The notes beneath the pieces were generated by a model, which worked only from the letters and a program-made list of their open reading frames with translations, was not told the DNA's origin and did not search any database. This document shows positions 43,726-52,361 of a stretch of 64,000 nucleotides of DNA, piece after piece; the first letter of the stretch is position 1; each line of letters begins with the position of its first letter. The position numbers and the translations under genes are program-made. The DNA is taken from assembly GCA_964463965.1 (NCBI GenBank), contig CAYXED010000002.1:124001-188000 (forward strand), given 5' to 3'. The DNA comes from UBA2166 sp964463965 (GTDB taxonomy: Bacteria; Nitrospirota; Nitrospiria; Nitrospirales; UBA2166).

Positions 43726-43776
43726 GGTGCTGTTCTGTGAGCGCTTGTGAGAACGAGTTGTCGCGGGCACCTTTTT
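43726..43776 (+). terminator. Candidate intrinsic terminator before the nonulosonate block
   Basis: GGTGC (43726-43730) and GCACC (43767-43771) enclose an inner GTTCT (43732-43736)/AGAAC (43750-43754) pair, and TTTTT follows at 43772. It lies 56 bases after the radical SAM stop and about 100 bases before the nonulosonate genes, a natural boundary. The long interior makes it only moderately convincing, and an RfaH-like factor could suppress it. Confidence 0.4.
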
Positions 43777-43868
43777 ACTCCACTAGTCATATCACATGTA
43801 TTCTGACCGATTGAAGTATTCGTGGGTTTTTTGTGGTTGCTTGCTACGAGAAACCTCTCTGCAGTCTG

Positions 43869-44951
43869 ATGTTGAAAATGGATGAAAATTACCTTAAGGA
43901 AGTTAACTCTATTCAATTTTCCGGACGTGCTGTCGGTTCAGGTTTTCCATGTTTTATTATTGCTGAAGCGGGCGTAAATCATAATGGTAGTCTTGATATG
44001 GCAAGACAGCTAATTGATGCAGCGGCAGAAGCCGGTGCAGATGCAGTGAAGTTCCAGACCTTTAATGCGGAGAAACTTGTTGGTTCTGGAGTATCAAAAG
44101 CAGAATATCAATTGAAAACAACAGACCCAGATGAGTCACAGTTGACAATGTTGCGTCGCCTTGAATTTTCAATGGATTCGCACCGTGTTTTGCGTGACTA
44201 TAGTGATGAAAAAGGCATTCTTTTCTTGTCAACGCCATTTGACCAAGAGTCTGTGGATCTTCTTGATCAGTTGGGTATACCTGTTTTCAAGATCAGCTCT
44301 GGGGATATTACTAATTGGCCTCTCTTAAAATATATTGCTAAGAAGGGGAAGCCTATTATTCTCTCTACTGGAATGTCTTATCTTGAAGAGGTCAGTGAAG
44401 CTATACGTTTAATTTTTGAAACAGGTAATGATCAAGTAAGTGTGTTGCACTGTGTTTCGAATTACCCTGCGAATCCTGAGGATATAAACTTACAAGCAAT
44501 GGCAACGATGGCAAAGTCCTTTCGTCTTCCCGTGGGTTATTCAGACCATACTTTAGGCATTGAAATTTCGTTTGCTGCGGTAGCATGTGGAGCGTGTATT
44601 ATTGAAAAGCACTTCACGTTAGATAGGGCGCTGCCAGGGCCGGACCATGCTATCTCCATATTACCTCAGGAGCTTGCAGCGTTAACCCGTGGGGTGAGGT
44701 TGATTTCAGGCGCATTAGGCAATGGCGAAAAAATTCCAGCAAAAAGCGAAAAAAAATCTCGTGAGGTTGCTAGAAGAAGCTTGGTGGCCTCTTGTGATAT
44801 TGCACCTGGCACTGTCATTGAAGAGCCGATGATTCTGTGCATGCGACCTGGTACTGGGCTATCTCCAATATATTGTGATTGGGTTATTGGGCGGAGAGCT
44901 AAGGTCAAGATTATGGCTAATCAGTTGATAGCAAGAGAAATGTTCGAATGA
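43869..44951 (+). CDS. legI: Nonulosonic acid synthase (NeuB/LegI family)
   Basis: About 360 residues from ATG 43869 (ATG 43878 is also possible; the longer frame to 43833 adds a sequence without family match). It condenses phosphoenolpyruvate with an amino-hexose to form a nine-carbon nonulosonate. The motifs are IIAEAGVNHNGSLDMA, DAVKFQTF, STPFD, KISSGDITN, GYSDHTLG and EKHFTLDRALPGPDH, followed by a C-terminal SAF antifreeze-like domain. The rest of the locus (PtmE, LegB, LegC) points to legionaminate rather than sialic acid. It overlaps the next gene by four bases. Confidence 0.82.
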   Translation: MLKMDENYLKEVNSIQFSGRAVGSGFPCFIIAEAGVNHNGSLDMARQLIDAAAEAGADAVKFQTFNAEKLVGSGVSKAEYQLKTTDPDESQLTMLRRLEFSMDSHRVLRDYSDEKGILFLSTPFDQESVDLLDQLGIPVFKISSGDITNWPLLKYIAKKGKPIILSTGMSYLEEVSEAIRLIFETGNDQVSVLHCVSNYPANPEDINLQAMATMAKSFRLPVGYSDHTLGIEISFAAVACGACIIEKHFTLDRALPGPDHAISILPQELAALTRGVRLISGALGNGEKIPAKSEKKSREVARRSLVASCDIAPGTVIEEPMILCMRPGTGLSPIYCDWVIGRRAKVKIMANQLIAREMFE

Positions 44952-45859
44952 ATATTCTAATAGAGGCCGCAGGGAGTAAGGTTTGGGGAACTCTTTTGCC
45001 TTACTTGAGAACCGTTTCAAGTAAAATTGTTGGATTAGATATTGATGCGTTTTCGTGTGGACTCTATATGGTCAATCAAGGATATGTGGTTCCACGATAT
45101 GATGAGGTGGGATGTTTCGAAAAAATACTTAAAATTTGCAGAAATGAAAAGATTGAATTGGTTCTTCCCTCAATTAATGAAGGGTTGCTGGAGTGGGCAA
45201 AGCAGCGCGTTTCTCTCCAAAGGGAGGGAATTAAGGTCTTAATATCTCCACCTGAATCTATTGCAATATGTCAGGATAAGTGGGAGACGTATCAATTTTT
45301 TTCTGACAATAAAATTCCAACCCCGCCTACCTCGCTTAGGCATGAATATGATCTTGTGAAGCCTCGAATAGGGCGAGGGGGAACTGGGATTGAACGTATT
45401 AGCCCCACCAAAAAAATTAATATGGAAGGATATATCTCGCAGCAATTTATCAATGGTGAAGAGTTTTCGGTTGATGCCTTGTGCGATTTTGATGGAAATG
45501 TTGTTTATGTTGTGCCACGAAAGCGACTTGCTGTTGAATCTGGGCTTTCTGTGAAAGGTCAAGTCGTAAATGATTCAGAGATTGAAATGTATGTTCGGAA
45601 AATTTTAAGCTTAACCCCTTTTATTGGTCCCATTGATATTCAATGTTTTAAAGTTGACTCTGATATATTTTTTACTGAGATAAACCCTCGTATTGCAGGT
45701 GGATTGTCTCTTTCAATGGCCGCAACTGAAAACTGGTTTGAGGCAGTTGTGGAGATGGGGAAGGGAGTTTCTATTAATCCTGTTAAGGTCAATTATGGTT
45801 TACTCACAATGAGATACCTATCTGACTGCATAATCCATGAACGCGATTTACTTTTATGA
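44948..45859 (+). CDS. ATP-grasp family protein
   Basis: A 303-residue ATP-grasp enzyme. The central domain carries VKPRIGRGGTGIERI (glycine-rich ATP loop), ISQQFINGEEFSVDALC and FFTEINPRIAGG, the metal-binding Glu-Asn segment. ATP-grasp ligases join a carboxylate to an amine or thiol. In a nonulosonate locus it may add an amino acid or similar acyl group to an amino-sugar. It overlaps both neighbours by four bases (ATGA), so it belongs to the same coupled unit. Confidence 0.75.
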   Translation: MNILIEAAGSKVWGTLLPYLRTVSSKIVGLDIDAFSCGLYMVNQGYVVPRYDEVGCFEKILKICRNEKIELVLPSINEGLLEWAKQRVSLQREGIKVLISPPESIAICQDKWETYQFFSDNKIPTPPTSLRHEYDLVKPRIGRGGTGIERISPTKKINMEGYISQQFINGEEFSVDALCDFDGNVVYVVPRKRLAVESGLSVKGQVVNDSEIEMYVRKILSLTPFIGPIDIQCFKVDSDIFFTEINPRIAGGLSLSMAATENWFEAVVEMGKGVSINPVKVNYGLLTMRYLSDCIIHERDLLL

Positions 45860-46545
45860 TTCTTGCTGCAGGTTTTGACCTAGATGATACGTTATATGAG
45901 CACCAGCAGTATATTGAAGGTGCCTATTGGGACATTGCTTTGGAAGTTGAGAGGAGAAAGGGTATTTCAGGTAAGAAGTTTTTTAAGCGTATTTTGTCTG
46001 ATTGGACAAAGCTTACTAGTCAATCTAATACTATTTTTTCGAAAGCCTTGTCAGATTATAATATTTATTCTTTGGAACTTGAATCCGACTTACTGAATGT
46101 TTATCGTGCACATGAGCCGACACTGACACCTTACCCCGGCGTTGTTCAGGGGTTGCAAGAGTTAAAAAATAAAGGGGTTCGTCTTGGTTTACTTACGGAT
46201 GGACAGCTTCAAGTCCAGCAACGTAAGCTGAATGTTTTAGGTTTGGAACAATTTTTTGATGTAAAAGTGTATACCGGAAGTTTCGGGGTTGATTTTTATA
46301 AACCCCATCCTCGGGGGTTTCAAAGTCTTGTAGCTGGCCTTAAAGTGCCTTTTGGAAAAATTGCGTATTTAGGAGACAATCCGTCAACGGATTTCCAAGT
46401 GCCTAAGGAAATTGGTATGCAAACAATACGTTTACAGACGGGGCAGTATAAAAATCTTAAGTTGAACGCGCATTCTGTTGATCAAGTATTCTCGAGTATC
46501 TCTCAAGCAATCCATTGGTTGATTGAAAATAAAGGAACAGCTTGA
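45856..46545 (+). CDS. HAD-superfamily hydrolase
   Basis: A 229-residue HAD phosphatase. Motif I is FDLDDTLYE (the catalytic DxD plus a second Asp), motif II is LLTDG, motif III holds YKPHP with Lys, and motif IV is YLGDNPSTDFQ. Candidate substrates are the 9-phosphate of a nonulosonate or the 7-phosphate of heptose 1,7-bisphosphate, since no GmhB is seen. The cap after motif I is alpha-helical and of modest size, consistent with subfamily I. Substrate not decided. Confidence 0.78.
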   Translation: MILAAGFDLDDTLYEHQQYIEGAYWDIALEVERRKGISGKKFFKRILSDWTKLTSQSNTIFSKALSDYNIYSLELESDLLNVYRAHEPTLTPYPGVVQGLQELKNKGVRLGLLTDGQLQVQQRKLNVLGLEQFFDVKVYTGSFGVDFYKPHPRGFQSLVAGLKVPFGKIAYLGDNPSTDFQVPKEIGMQTIRLQTGQYKNLKLNAHSVDQVFSSISQAIHWLIENKGTA

Positions 46546-46546
46546 T

Positions 46547-47716
46547 ATGAGGAAGCGTAAGTTAGTTGTTGCTTTGACGGGTATTCGCTCAGAGTATGAT
46601 ATTTTTTTCTCGCCTTTAAAAGCCATTCATGAGCATCCTGATTTGGAGCTTCGCCTTATAGTTGCAGGCGCACACTTGGCTTCACGTTATGGAATGACGG
46701 TAAGGCAAATTGAAGAAGATGGGTTTTCTATTGCAGAGCGAATTGAAAGTTTGCTTGATTCTGATACTTCAAGTGGACGAATAAAATCTGCAACTGTTGA
46801 ATTAATGGGTGTAGTCAGTGCACTAGACCGGTTAAATCCTGATTATCTTTTAGTATGTGGTGACAGAGAAGAAGCAATAGTAGGCGCTTTGGCAGGAGCA
46901 TACATGAATATTGCTGTTGCACACATTGGTGGTGGGGATGTGGTAGTTGGAAATGTAGATGATTCTGTTCGTCATGCTGTTACGAAGCTATCGCACTTGC
47001 ACTTTGCATTCAGCAAAAACAGTGCGGACAGAATTTGCTCTATGGGAGAAGAATCTTGGCGTGTGCATCTTGTGGGTAATCCTGCTTTAGACCGCTTTGG
47101 TGTACTCCCTAAGTTGTCGCGAAAAGAGTTGAGTGATCGCTTGCATTTTGATGTTACAAAGGCTCCGGTTTTATTGGTTATACAGCATAATATTAGCAGT
47201 GAAATTGAGAGTTCTGGCGTTCAAATGCAAACTACGATAGAAGCTATTAAAGAACTAGGGTATCCGACCTTGCTAAGCTATCCAAATTCTGATGCTGGAA
47301 GTCGTGATATTATTAAGGTTATTGATGAACGTGCAAGGCATTTGCCTAATGTCAAGGTCTACCAAAGTCTTCCAAGGCTTGAGTTTGTTAATCTTTTACA
47401 AATAGCAGATGTATTGATAGGGAATTCAAGTTTGGGGCTTCTTGAAGCGCCATTTTTAAAGCTTCCCGCAGTGAACGTAGGCAATAGGCAGAAAAAGCGG
47501 GAACATGCCGATAATGTTTTATTTGTCTCTCACGATAAAGAAGCCATAAAAGAGTCTGTCAATATGGCATTGCATGATTCAAAGTTTCTTCAGCGGCTTA
47601 ATGCGTGCTCGTGTCCATTTGGTGATGGGAAGGCTGGTCAGAAGATTGCAAGCGTGCTTGCAAAAACTGAGCTTGCTCCCGTACTCGTGAATAAAGATTG
47701 GGCATTTAAAGTATAA
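46547..47716 (+). CDS. legG: Hydrolysing NDP-GlcNAc 2-epimerase (NeuC/LegG family)
   Basis: About 389 residues from ATG 46547, two bases after the HAD stop (AAGGA about 10 bases upstream); a TTG at 46523 would overlap that gene. The features are TGIRSEYD at the amino end, GDREEAI, AHIGGGDVV... DSVRHAVTKLSHLHF, VGNPALD, and NSSLGLLEA near the carboxyl end, all typical of UDP-GlcNAc 2-epimerases of the NeuC type. In the legionaminate pathway the enzyme (LegG) removes the nucleotide and inverts C2 to give the substrate of LegI. Order with legI fits. Confidence 0.82.
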   Translation: MRKRKLVVALTGIRSEYDIFFSPLKAIHEHPDLELRLIVAGAHLASRYGMTVRQIEEDGFSIAERIESLLDSDTSSGRIKSATVELMGVVSALDRLNPDYLLVCGDREEAIVGALAGAYMNIAVAHIGGGDVVVGNVDDSVRHAVTKLSHLHFAFSKNSADRICSMGEESWRVHLVGNPALDRFGVLPKLSRKELSDRLHFDVTKAPVLLVIQHNISSEIESSGVQMQTTIEAIKELGYPTLLSYPNSDAGSRDIIKVIDERARHLPNVKVYQSLPRLEFVNLLQIADVLIGNSSLGLLEAPFLKLPAVNVGNRQKKREHADNVLFVSHDKEAIKESVNMALHDSKFLQRLNACSCPFGDGKAGQKIASVLAKTELAPVLVNKDWAFKV

Positions 47717-47844
47717 TTTTTCACTGATTTAACCTTATAACCTCAACCATGTACTGTCTTTATGATATGAGTGGGAAAAGTCAATTTCCCCTTGTAATAT
47801 TGAATACGACTTCAGTGCATTTGATTGACTAGTAAGGGTTTAAG

Positions 47845-48870
47845 ATGCGACAAAAAAAGAACTCATTATTGACATCAAGCTCTGTATATATTATCGCAGA
47901 AATGGCTTGTTCCCACGAAGGCGATGTTGTTTTAGGCCAATCAATAATTGATGCCGCCGGGTCTGCTGAGGCGAATGCAATTCAATTTCAGGTTTGGTCT
48001 CTTTCGGATATGGTCGTTCCTCATCATCCAGCGTATGAAATGCTTTCAAGTATTGAGTTGTCTCGTGATTCTTGGACTAACCTTTTTCACTATGCCAGAA
48101 AAAAATTTCCTGAGATGGAAATTATCGCATGCGTTTATGAGCGTGGGAGTGTTGATTTCTGTGAGTCTCTTGGGATTGATGCATATAAAATTCACTCTGC
48201 TGATCTTTCAAACCCTTACCTTATAAAACATATTGCACGTACAGGTAAGCCTATTGATCTAAGTGTTGGGGCGTCGACTCTTAATGAAATTCAGACTGCA
48301 GTTGAATGGATTGGCAGCAGCTCTGAATCACCAATTTGGCTTATGTATGGATATCAAGATTTCCCTACGAAAACCGATGATGTCCATTTGAGATATATGA
48401 TGAATCTCAAGCGGCTTTTTGGATTGCCTGTTGGCTATCAGGATCATAGTGATGCCGAGACTGAGGCTTCATTTTGGCTTCCAGCTGTCGCGGTGGGTAT
48501 GGGTATTGATGTCCTAGAAAAACACATTACACATGATAGATCATTGAAGGGAGTAGATCATGAGGCAGCCCTAAACCCTCAAGAATTTTCCAGTTTTGTA
48601 GGTATGGTGCGTGAAATTGAATGTGCGCTTGGAGTCTCAACTCCGAAGGAATTTTCTAAAAATGAGATTGAATATCGTCGATCATCAAAGAAGAGCCTCG
48701 TCGCAGCTCGGGCATTAGATACGGGCACGATACTCACCGAGAAAGATTTTATTTTTATGAGGGCTGAGACTTTAGGGGTTCCTCCTGATAAAGCTCATTG
48801 GTTGATTGGGAAAAAGTTAAAAAATCCAATTGCTGCATTTCATCTCATTCTTTATGAAGATCTTGAATGA
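47845..48870 (+). CDS. Second NeuB/SpsE-like nonulosonate synthase
   Basis: A 341-residue divergent NeuB relative. The TIM-barrel motifs are altered: IIAEMACSHEG instead of AEAGVNHNG, NAIQFQVW instead of KFQTF, KIHSADLSN, GYQDHSDAET and EKHITHDRSLKGVDHEAAL; a C-terminal SAF-type segment (APDKAHWLIGKK region) follows. SpsE proteins of spore-coat loci have this divergent form. It overlaps the SpsF-like fusion by four bases, so the pair likely makes and activates a second nonulosonate-like sugar. A different acceptor from the synthase at 43869 is inferred. Confidence 0.72.
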   Translation: MRQKKNSLLTSSSVYIIAEMACSHEGDVVLGQSIIDAAGSAEANAIQFQVWSLSDMVVPHHPAYEMLSSIELSRDSWTNLFHYARKKFPEMEIIACVYERGSVDFCESLGIDAYKIHSADLSNPYLIKHIARTGKPIDLSVGASTLNEIQTAVEWIGSSSESPIWLMYGYQDFPTKTDDVHLRYMMNLKRLFGLPVGYQDHSDAETEASFWLPAVAVGMGIDVLEKHITHDRSLKGVDHEAALNPQEFSSFVGMVREIECALGVSTPKEFSKNEIEYRRSSKKSLVAARALDTGTILTEKDFIFMRAETLGVPPDKAHWLIGKKLKNPIAAFHLILYEDLE

Positions 48871-50633
48871 AAACCTGTTTCCTTATTACTGCACGACTGA
48901 AATCAACTCGCCTACCAAAGAAGTTGTTGCTAGAAGTTTGTGGAAAACCATTGCTTGCCCATATGATAGACAGAATTAAAGAAGCAAGGCTTATTGACGA
49001 AATTGTTGTTTGCACTTCGACCAACAGCGAAGACGATCCCTTATGTGATTTAGCCTCTGTAGAAAATGTGTCTTATTTTAGGGGAGATGAAGAAGATGTA
49101 GTTAAAAGACTATATGATGCTTCTTTAAAGTTTGAGGCAGATTATATTTTAAATATTACAGGCGATTGTCCTTTTGTTGATCCTGTTTATATTGATCGCA
49201 TTGTAGAAGTTAATCAAACGATCAAGGCAGACTTAGTTCGTGCGTTGGAATTGCCTCATGGAGCGTATGCCTATGGTGTCTACCCATCAGCTATAAAGAC
49301 AATCCTTGATATTAAAAGTTCAAAAGACTCTGAAGTGTGGACCCCATATTTTACAGATACTAACTTATTTTCTGTCTATGATCTTCCAATTGATAATCCC
49401 CATCACCGTAGATCTCATCTTCGCATGACATTAGACTACCCTGAAGATTTGAAGTTTTTTGAGGCCGTATTTTCTCACTTATACAATGTTGAGAGAGTTT
49501 TTAGTTTGGATGAAATTTTAGAACTTTTGAAAAATAATCCAGAGATAGTTGCTCTTAATGACCACTGTTCATTGCCATATAAAAAACGATGGACTAGGCA
49601 ATCTGTAATTGGTTTGAAGCCTAGGTGTGAAGTGAATTCTGCAGTCATTGTTGGGTGTGGTTCGATAGGAAAGAGGCATATCAAAAATTTGTCTTCGCTG
49701 GGCATTACTGAAATTACAGCATTGAGAACTTTTCATGGTTATACCAAGGCACTCCCAGAAGAATATAATGTGATCGAAGTAGGAGATATTGACTCTCTCA
49801 AAAAGGTATCTCCTGATATAGCCATTATTAGTAATCCAACAAGTCTCCACATTGAAACTGCAAGAACATTGCTTCAATATGTTAAGGGAGTGTTTATTGA
49901 AAAGCCTTTAGCCGCATCACTCGATGGAGTATCTGAATTTATTGATGAGGTTTATGATAGAGGCATTGTATCGTTTGTAGGATATAACCTTGAATTTCAC
50001 CCTGCAATATGCACGATTCGTGACTTGATTACATCCGGAAGTTTTGGAACTCCCATGATATTTCAATGTCAGGTCGGACAATGGTTACCTGATTGGCATC
50101 CATACGAAGAGTATAAAGATGCGTACTATGCCCGTAAATCATTGGGTGGTGGTGCAATGTTGACTCTCAATCATGAACTTCATTTAGCAGAGTCACTTAT
50201 TGGACCTTCTCAGTCTGTTGGATGCTTTCTTCCCCACACAGATCTTTTGGAAGTCGATGTTGAAACTGTTGCTGATTTGATGATCAAGCATGTTTCAGGC
50301 GCAGTTAGCCAGGTTCATTTGGATTTTATCCAGAAGCCATCTCATCGAGTTGGCGTGCTTTCATGTGAGCGTGGACGGGTGAACTATGATTTAAGCGCAA
50401 ATCAGGTGTTTGCAAGCTCTGGAGACTCTAAAGCTCCCAGGTTGGTTTGGGAAGATCCTTTGTACGATATTAATGATTCATATGTTGGAGAGATGAAAAA
50501 GTTTTTAGAGTATGTGAGAGAAGGAAGAATGCGTCATGAGTTTGATGTATGTAGGGCAAAACGTGATATGGAAGTTGTCGAAGCCGCTTTTGAATCTCAC
50601 AAGTTAGGACGCTTTGTTCAATTGACTAGTTGA
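48867..50633 (+). CDS. Fusion: SpsF-type nucleotidyltransferase + Gfo/Idh/MocA oxidoreductase
   Basis: A 588-residue two-part protein. Residues 1 to about 235 are an SpsF/NeuA-type cytidylyltransferase (ITARLKSTRLPKK, then GDCPFVDP). From about 256 (SAVIVGCGSIGKRHIKN) runs a complete MocA oxidoreductase with FIEKPLA, GYNLEFHP and GGGAMLTLNHELHLAES. In the known legionaminate loci the cytidylyltransferase and such an oxidoreductase are separate proteins. An internal GTG near 49632 might give the C-terminal part alone. It overlaps the SpsE-like gene by four bases. The oxidoreductase could act on the nucleotide-activated sugar. Confidence 0.72.
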   Translation: MKTCFLITARLKSTRLPKKLLLEVCGKPLLAHMIDRIKEARLIDEIVVCTSTNSEDDPLCDLASVENVSYFRGDEEDVVKRLYDASLKFEADYILNITGDCPFVDPVYIDRIVEVNQTIKADLVRALELPHGAYAYGVYPSAIKTILDIKSSKDSEVWTPYFTDTNLFSVYDLPIDNPHHRRSHLRMTLDYPEDLKFFEAVFSHLYNVERVFSLDEILELLKNNPEIVALNDHCSLPYKKRWTRQSVIGLKPRCEVNSAVIVGCGSIGKRHIKNLSSLGITEITALRTFHGYTKALPEEYNVIEVGDIDSLKKVSPDIAIISNPTSLHIETARTLLQYVKGVFIEKPLAASLDGVSEFIDEVYDRGIVSFVGYNLEFHPAICTIRDLITSGSFGTPMIFQCQVGQWLPDWHPYEEYKDAYYARKSLGGGAMLTLNHELHLAESLIGPSQSVGCFLPHTDLLEVDVETVADLMIKHVSGAVSQVHLDFIQKPSHRVGVLSCERGRVNYDLSANQVFASSGDSKAPRLVWEDPLYDINDSYVGEMKKFLEYVREGRMRHEFDVCRAKRDMEVVEAAFESHKLGRFVQLTS

Positions 50634-50663
50634 GTTGATAATCTGAATTAAAATGTGAAGAGT

Positions 50664-51497
50664 ATGAGTAAAACTGCATTTGATCTTACAGAAAAAACTG
50701 CTTTGGTAGTCGGGGGTAATGGGTTTCTCGGATGTCGTTTGTGTAACGAATTAATTCAGCACGGTGCCACAGTATATGCGGCAGATTTGCGCGAATCATC
50801 TTTGGCGGCTTCTCGAGATGACTCCCTTGTCCTTGAAAAGAAGGTTTTGCAACGCACAGTTGATGTTGCTGATTCGACGTCGGTGGTCAATCTTGTTGAT
50901 GGGATTATCGAAGAGGCAAAGAAGATTGATATTCTTGTTTACAGTGTTACCGCAAAGCCGCACGATTTTTATAAACCGTTTACAGAGTGTTCACTTGAAG
51001 GTTGGCAATCTCTTATGCGTATGGAGTTGGATGGGCTTTTTCTCATTTCAAAGCATGTCGGGAAGTATATGGAGGCTGCAGGTGAAGGTAGTATGGTTTT
51101 TCTTTCCTCCATCTATGGGATAGTTGGTAATGATCAGAGAATATATGAAGAGGCAAATCTTGCAACATTGTATGCTGGTATAGATAAGGATGAGGCAAAA
51201 AAAATCTACTCGCATGCGGGATATGCCGTTGCCAAAGGAGGAGTTATCGCTCTAACGCGCTTTCTTGCAGCGTACTGGGGAAAGGCTGGAATTAGAGTGA
51301 ACTGTGTTTCTCCAGGAGGCATTTCGCATCCAGGGGAAGATGATGGCTTTGTTCAGCGTTATTCGTTTCGAGTGCCGATGGGCCGTAAGGGGTTGCCTTC
51401 AGAGGTTGGAGGTGCAGTTGTGTACTTATCATCGAATGCCGCTAGTTACGTGACAGGTCACAACCTTGTAGTAGATGGTGGGTGGACATCCTGGTAA
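50664..51497 (+). CDS. Short-chain dehydrogenase (PtmA-like)
   Basis: About 277 residues from ATG 50664 (GTG 50655 is the longer option). It is a classical SDR with GGNGFLGCRLC, the catalytic segment FLSSIYGIVGND and YAVAKGG (Tyr, Lys), VNCVSPGG and a NLVVDGGW end. A similar SDR (PtmA) belongs to the Campylobacter legionaminate locus, and the present neighbours support the same context. It may oxidise an amino-sugar precursor; the substrate remains open. Confidence 0.72.
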   Translation: MSKTAFDLTEKTALVVGGNGFLGCRLCNELIQHGATVYAADLRESSLAASRDDSLVLEKKVLQRTVDVADSTSVVNLVDGIIEEAKKIDILVYSVTAKPHDFYKPFTECSLEGWQSLMRMELDGLFLISKHVGKYMEAAGEGSMVFLSSIYGIVGNDQRIYEEANLATLYAGIDKDEAKKIYSHAGYAVAKGGVIALTRFLAAYWGKAGIRVNCVSPGGISHPGEDDGFVQRYSFRVPMGRKGLPSEVGGAVVYLSSNAASYVTGHNLVVDGGWTSW

Positions 51498-51584
51498 TTA
51501 TTATTGTTGGTTTTTGAATTTGTGGTTGCTAGGTACTTTTTTCTCTAGCACGTTGTTTTCTTGCATGTACTTTTGGAGAACTTT

Positions 51585-52232
51585 TTGAAGAATATAACTG
51601 CTGACTGTGTGATTTTAGGAGGTGGTGGGCATGCAGCTGTTATTCTCGATGCTATTCATGCTAGCGTCGGAAGTCTTTCGTGTGTTGTGCTAGATAAAAA
51701 TCGCGATCATTGGGGAACAAAATTTTTAAATGTTGAAATCCTTGGAGACGATACCTTATTGCCAGAGTTGCTTGAGGCGGGTGTTTTGAGTTTTATTGTT
51801 GGAGTTGGAGGAGTAGGGGACAATCAGTTGCGGAAAGATTTATTTGAGCAAGGAGTTAGGCATGGATTGAAACCTATGATGGTGCAGCATCCAGCAGCAG
51901 TTCGATCTGAATGGGCCACAATTGATGCTGGGACTGTTCTTCTTGCAACATCAGTTGTTGGGCCAAGGGCAATCATTGGAGAAAATGTGATTGTCAATAC
52001 TGGAGCGATTGTTGAACATGATTGTCAAGTTGGTGATCATGCGCACATATCTATTGGTGCTCAGCTGGCAAGTGCGGTGCATGTTGGGTCAATGGCTCAT
52101 GTCGGAGTTGGTGCTTCTGTAAGGCAAAGTGTTTCAATTGGAGAGGGAGCTATTGTTGGAGCTGGAGCAGTGGTTGTAAAAGATGTTGCTGATTGGAGCA
52201 CTGTTTGTGGTGTTCCAGCTGATGTTATCTAG
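51585..52232 (+). CDS. NeuD/LegH-type sugar O/N-acetyltransferase
   Basis: About 215 residues from TTG 51585 (GGAGAAC lies just upstream; TTG 51561 gives eight more residues). An N-terminal Rossmann-like PglD domain begins with VILGGGGHAAV. The C-terminal left-handed beta-helix has hexapeptide repeats (VIVNTGAIVEHDCQVGDHAHISIGAQ onward to GAGAVV). NeuD and PglD use acetyl-CoA to acetylate an amino-sugar, and this is a good candidate for the N-acetylation of the 4-amino group in the legionaminate pathway. Confidence 0.8.
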   Translation: MKNITADCVILGGGGHAAVILDAIHASVGSLSCVVLDKNRDHWGTKFLNVEILGDDTLLPELLEAGVLSFIVGVGGVGDNQLRKDLFEQGVRHGLKPMMVQHPAAVRSEWATIDAGTVLLATSVVGPRAIIGENVIVNTGAIVEHDCQVGDHAHISIGAQLASAVHVGSMAHVGVGASVRQSVSIGEGAIVGAGAVVVKDVADWSTVCGVPADVI

Positions 52233-52241
52233 TAAGGTATT

Positions 52242-52361
52242 ATGAGGAAATATTATTATGGTAAGGCGTTATATTTATGCTTCCTTTCAGGGTGTTATGT
52301 AGGATATATGTTGCAGGATCAGTCTATTCCCAACAGAGGAGGCTCTAATGCCTGGAAGTGA
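52242..52361 (+). CDS. Possible 39-residue small ORF with lipobox-like motif
   Basis: An ATG at 52242 preceded by AAGG (52234-52237) opens a 39-codon frame to TGA 52361. The product starts MRKYYYGKALYLCFLSGC, with a positive amino end and a short hydrophobic run before an LSGC that resembles a lipobox. It overlaps the methyltransferase start by 14 bases. Length and composition are weak evidence, and a chance frame is quite possible. Confidence 0.25.
   Translation: MRKYYYGKALYLCFLSGCYVGYMLQDQSIPNRGGSNAWK

Noticed and set aside
43833..43868. Amino-terminal extension of the NeuB-like gene
   Set aside because: The extra 12 residues lack family similarity; internal ATG 43869 or 43878 is more likely.
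47773..47790. GGGAAA-AGTCAA-TTTCCC inverted repeat before the SpsE-like gene
   Set aside because: No U tract follows (CTTGTA), so not a terminator; no protein site is implied by anything else.
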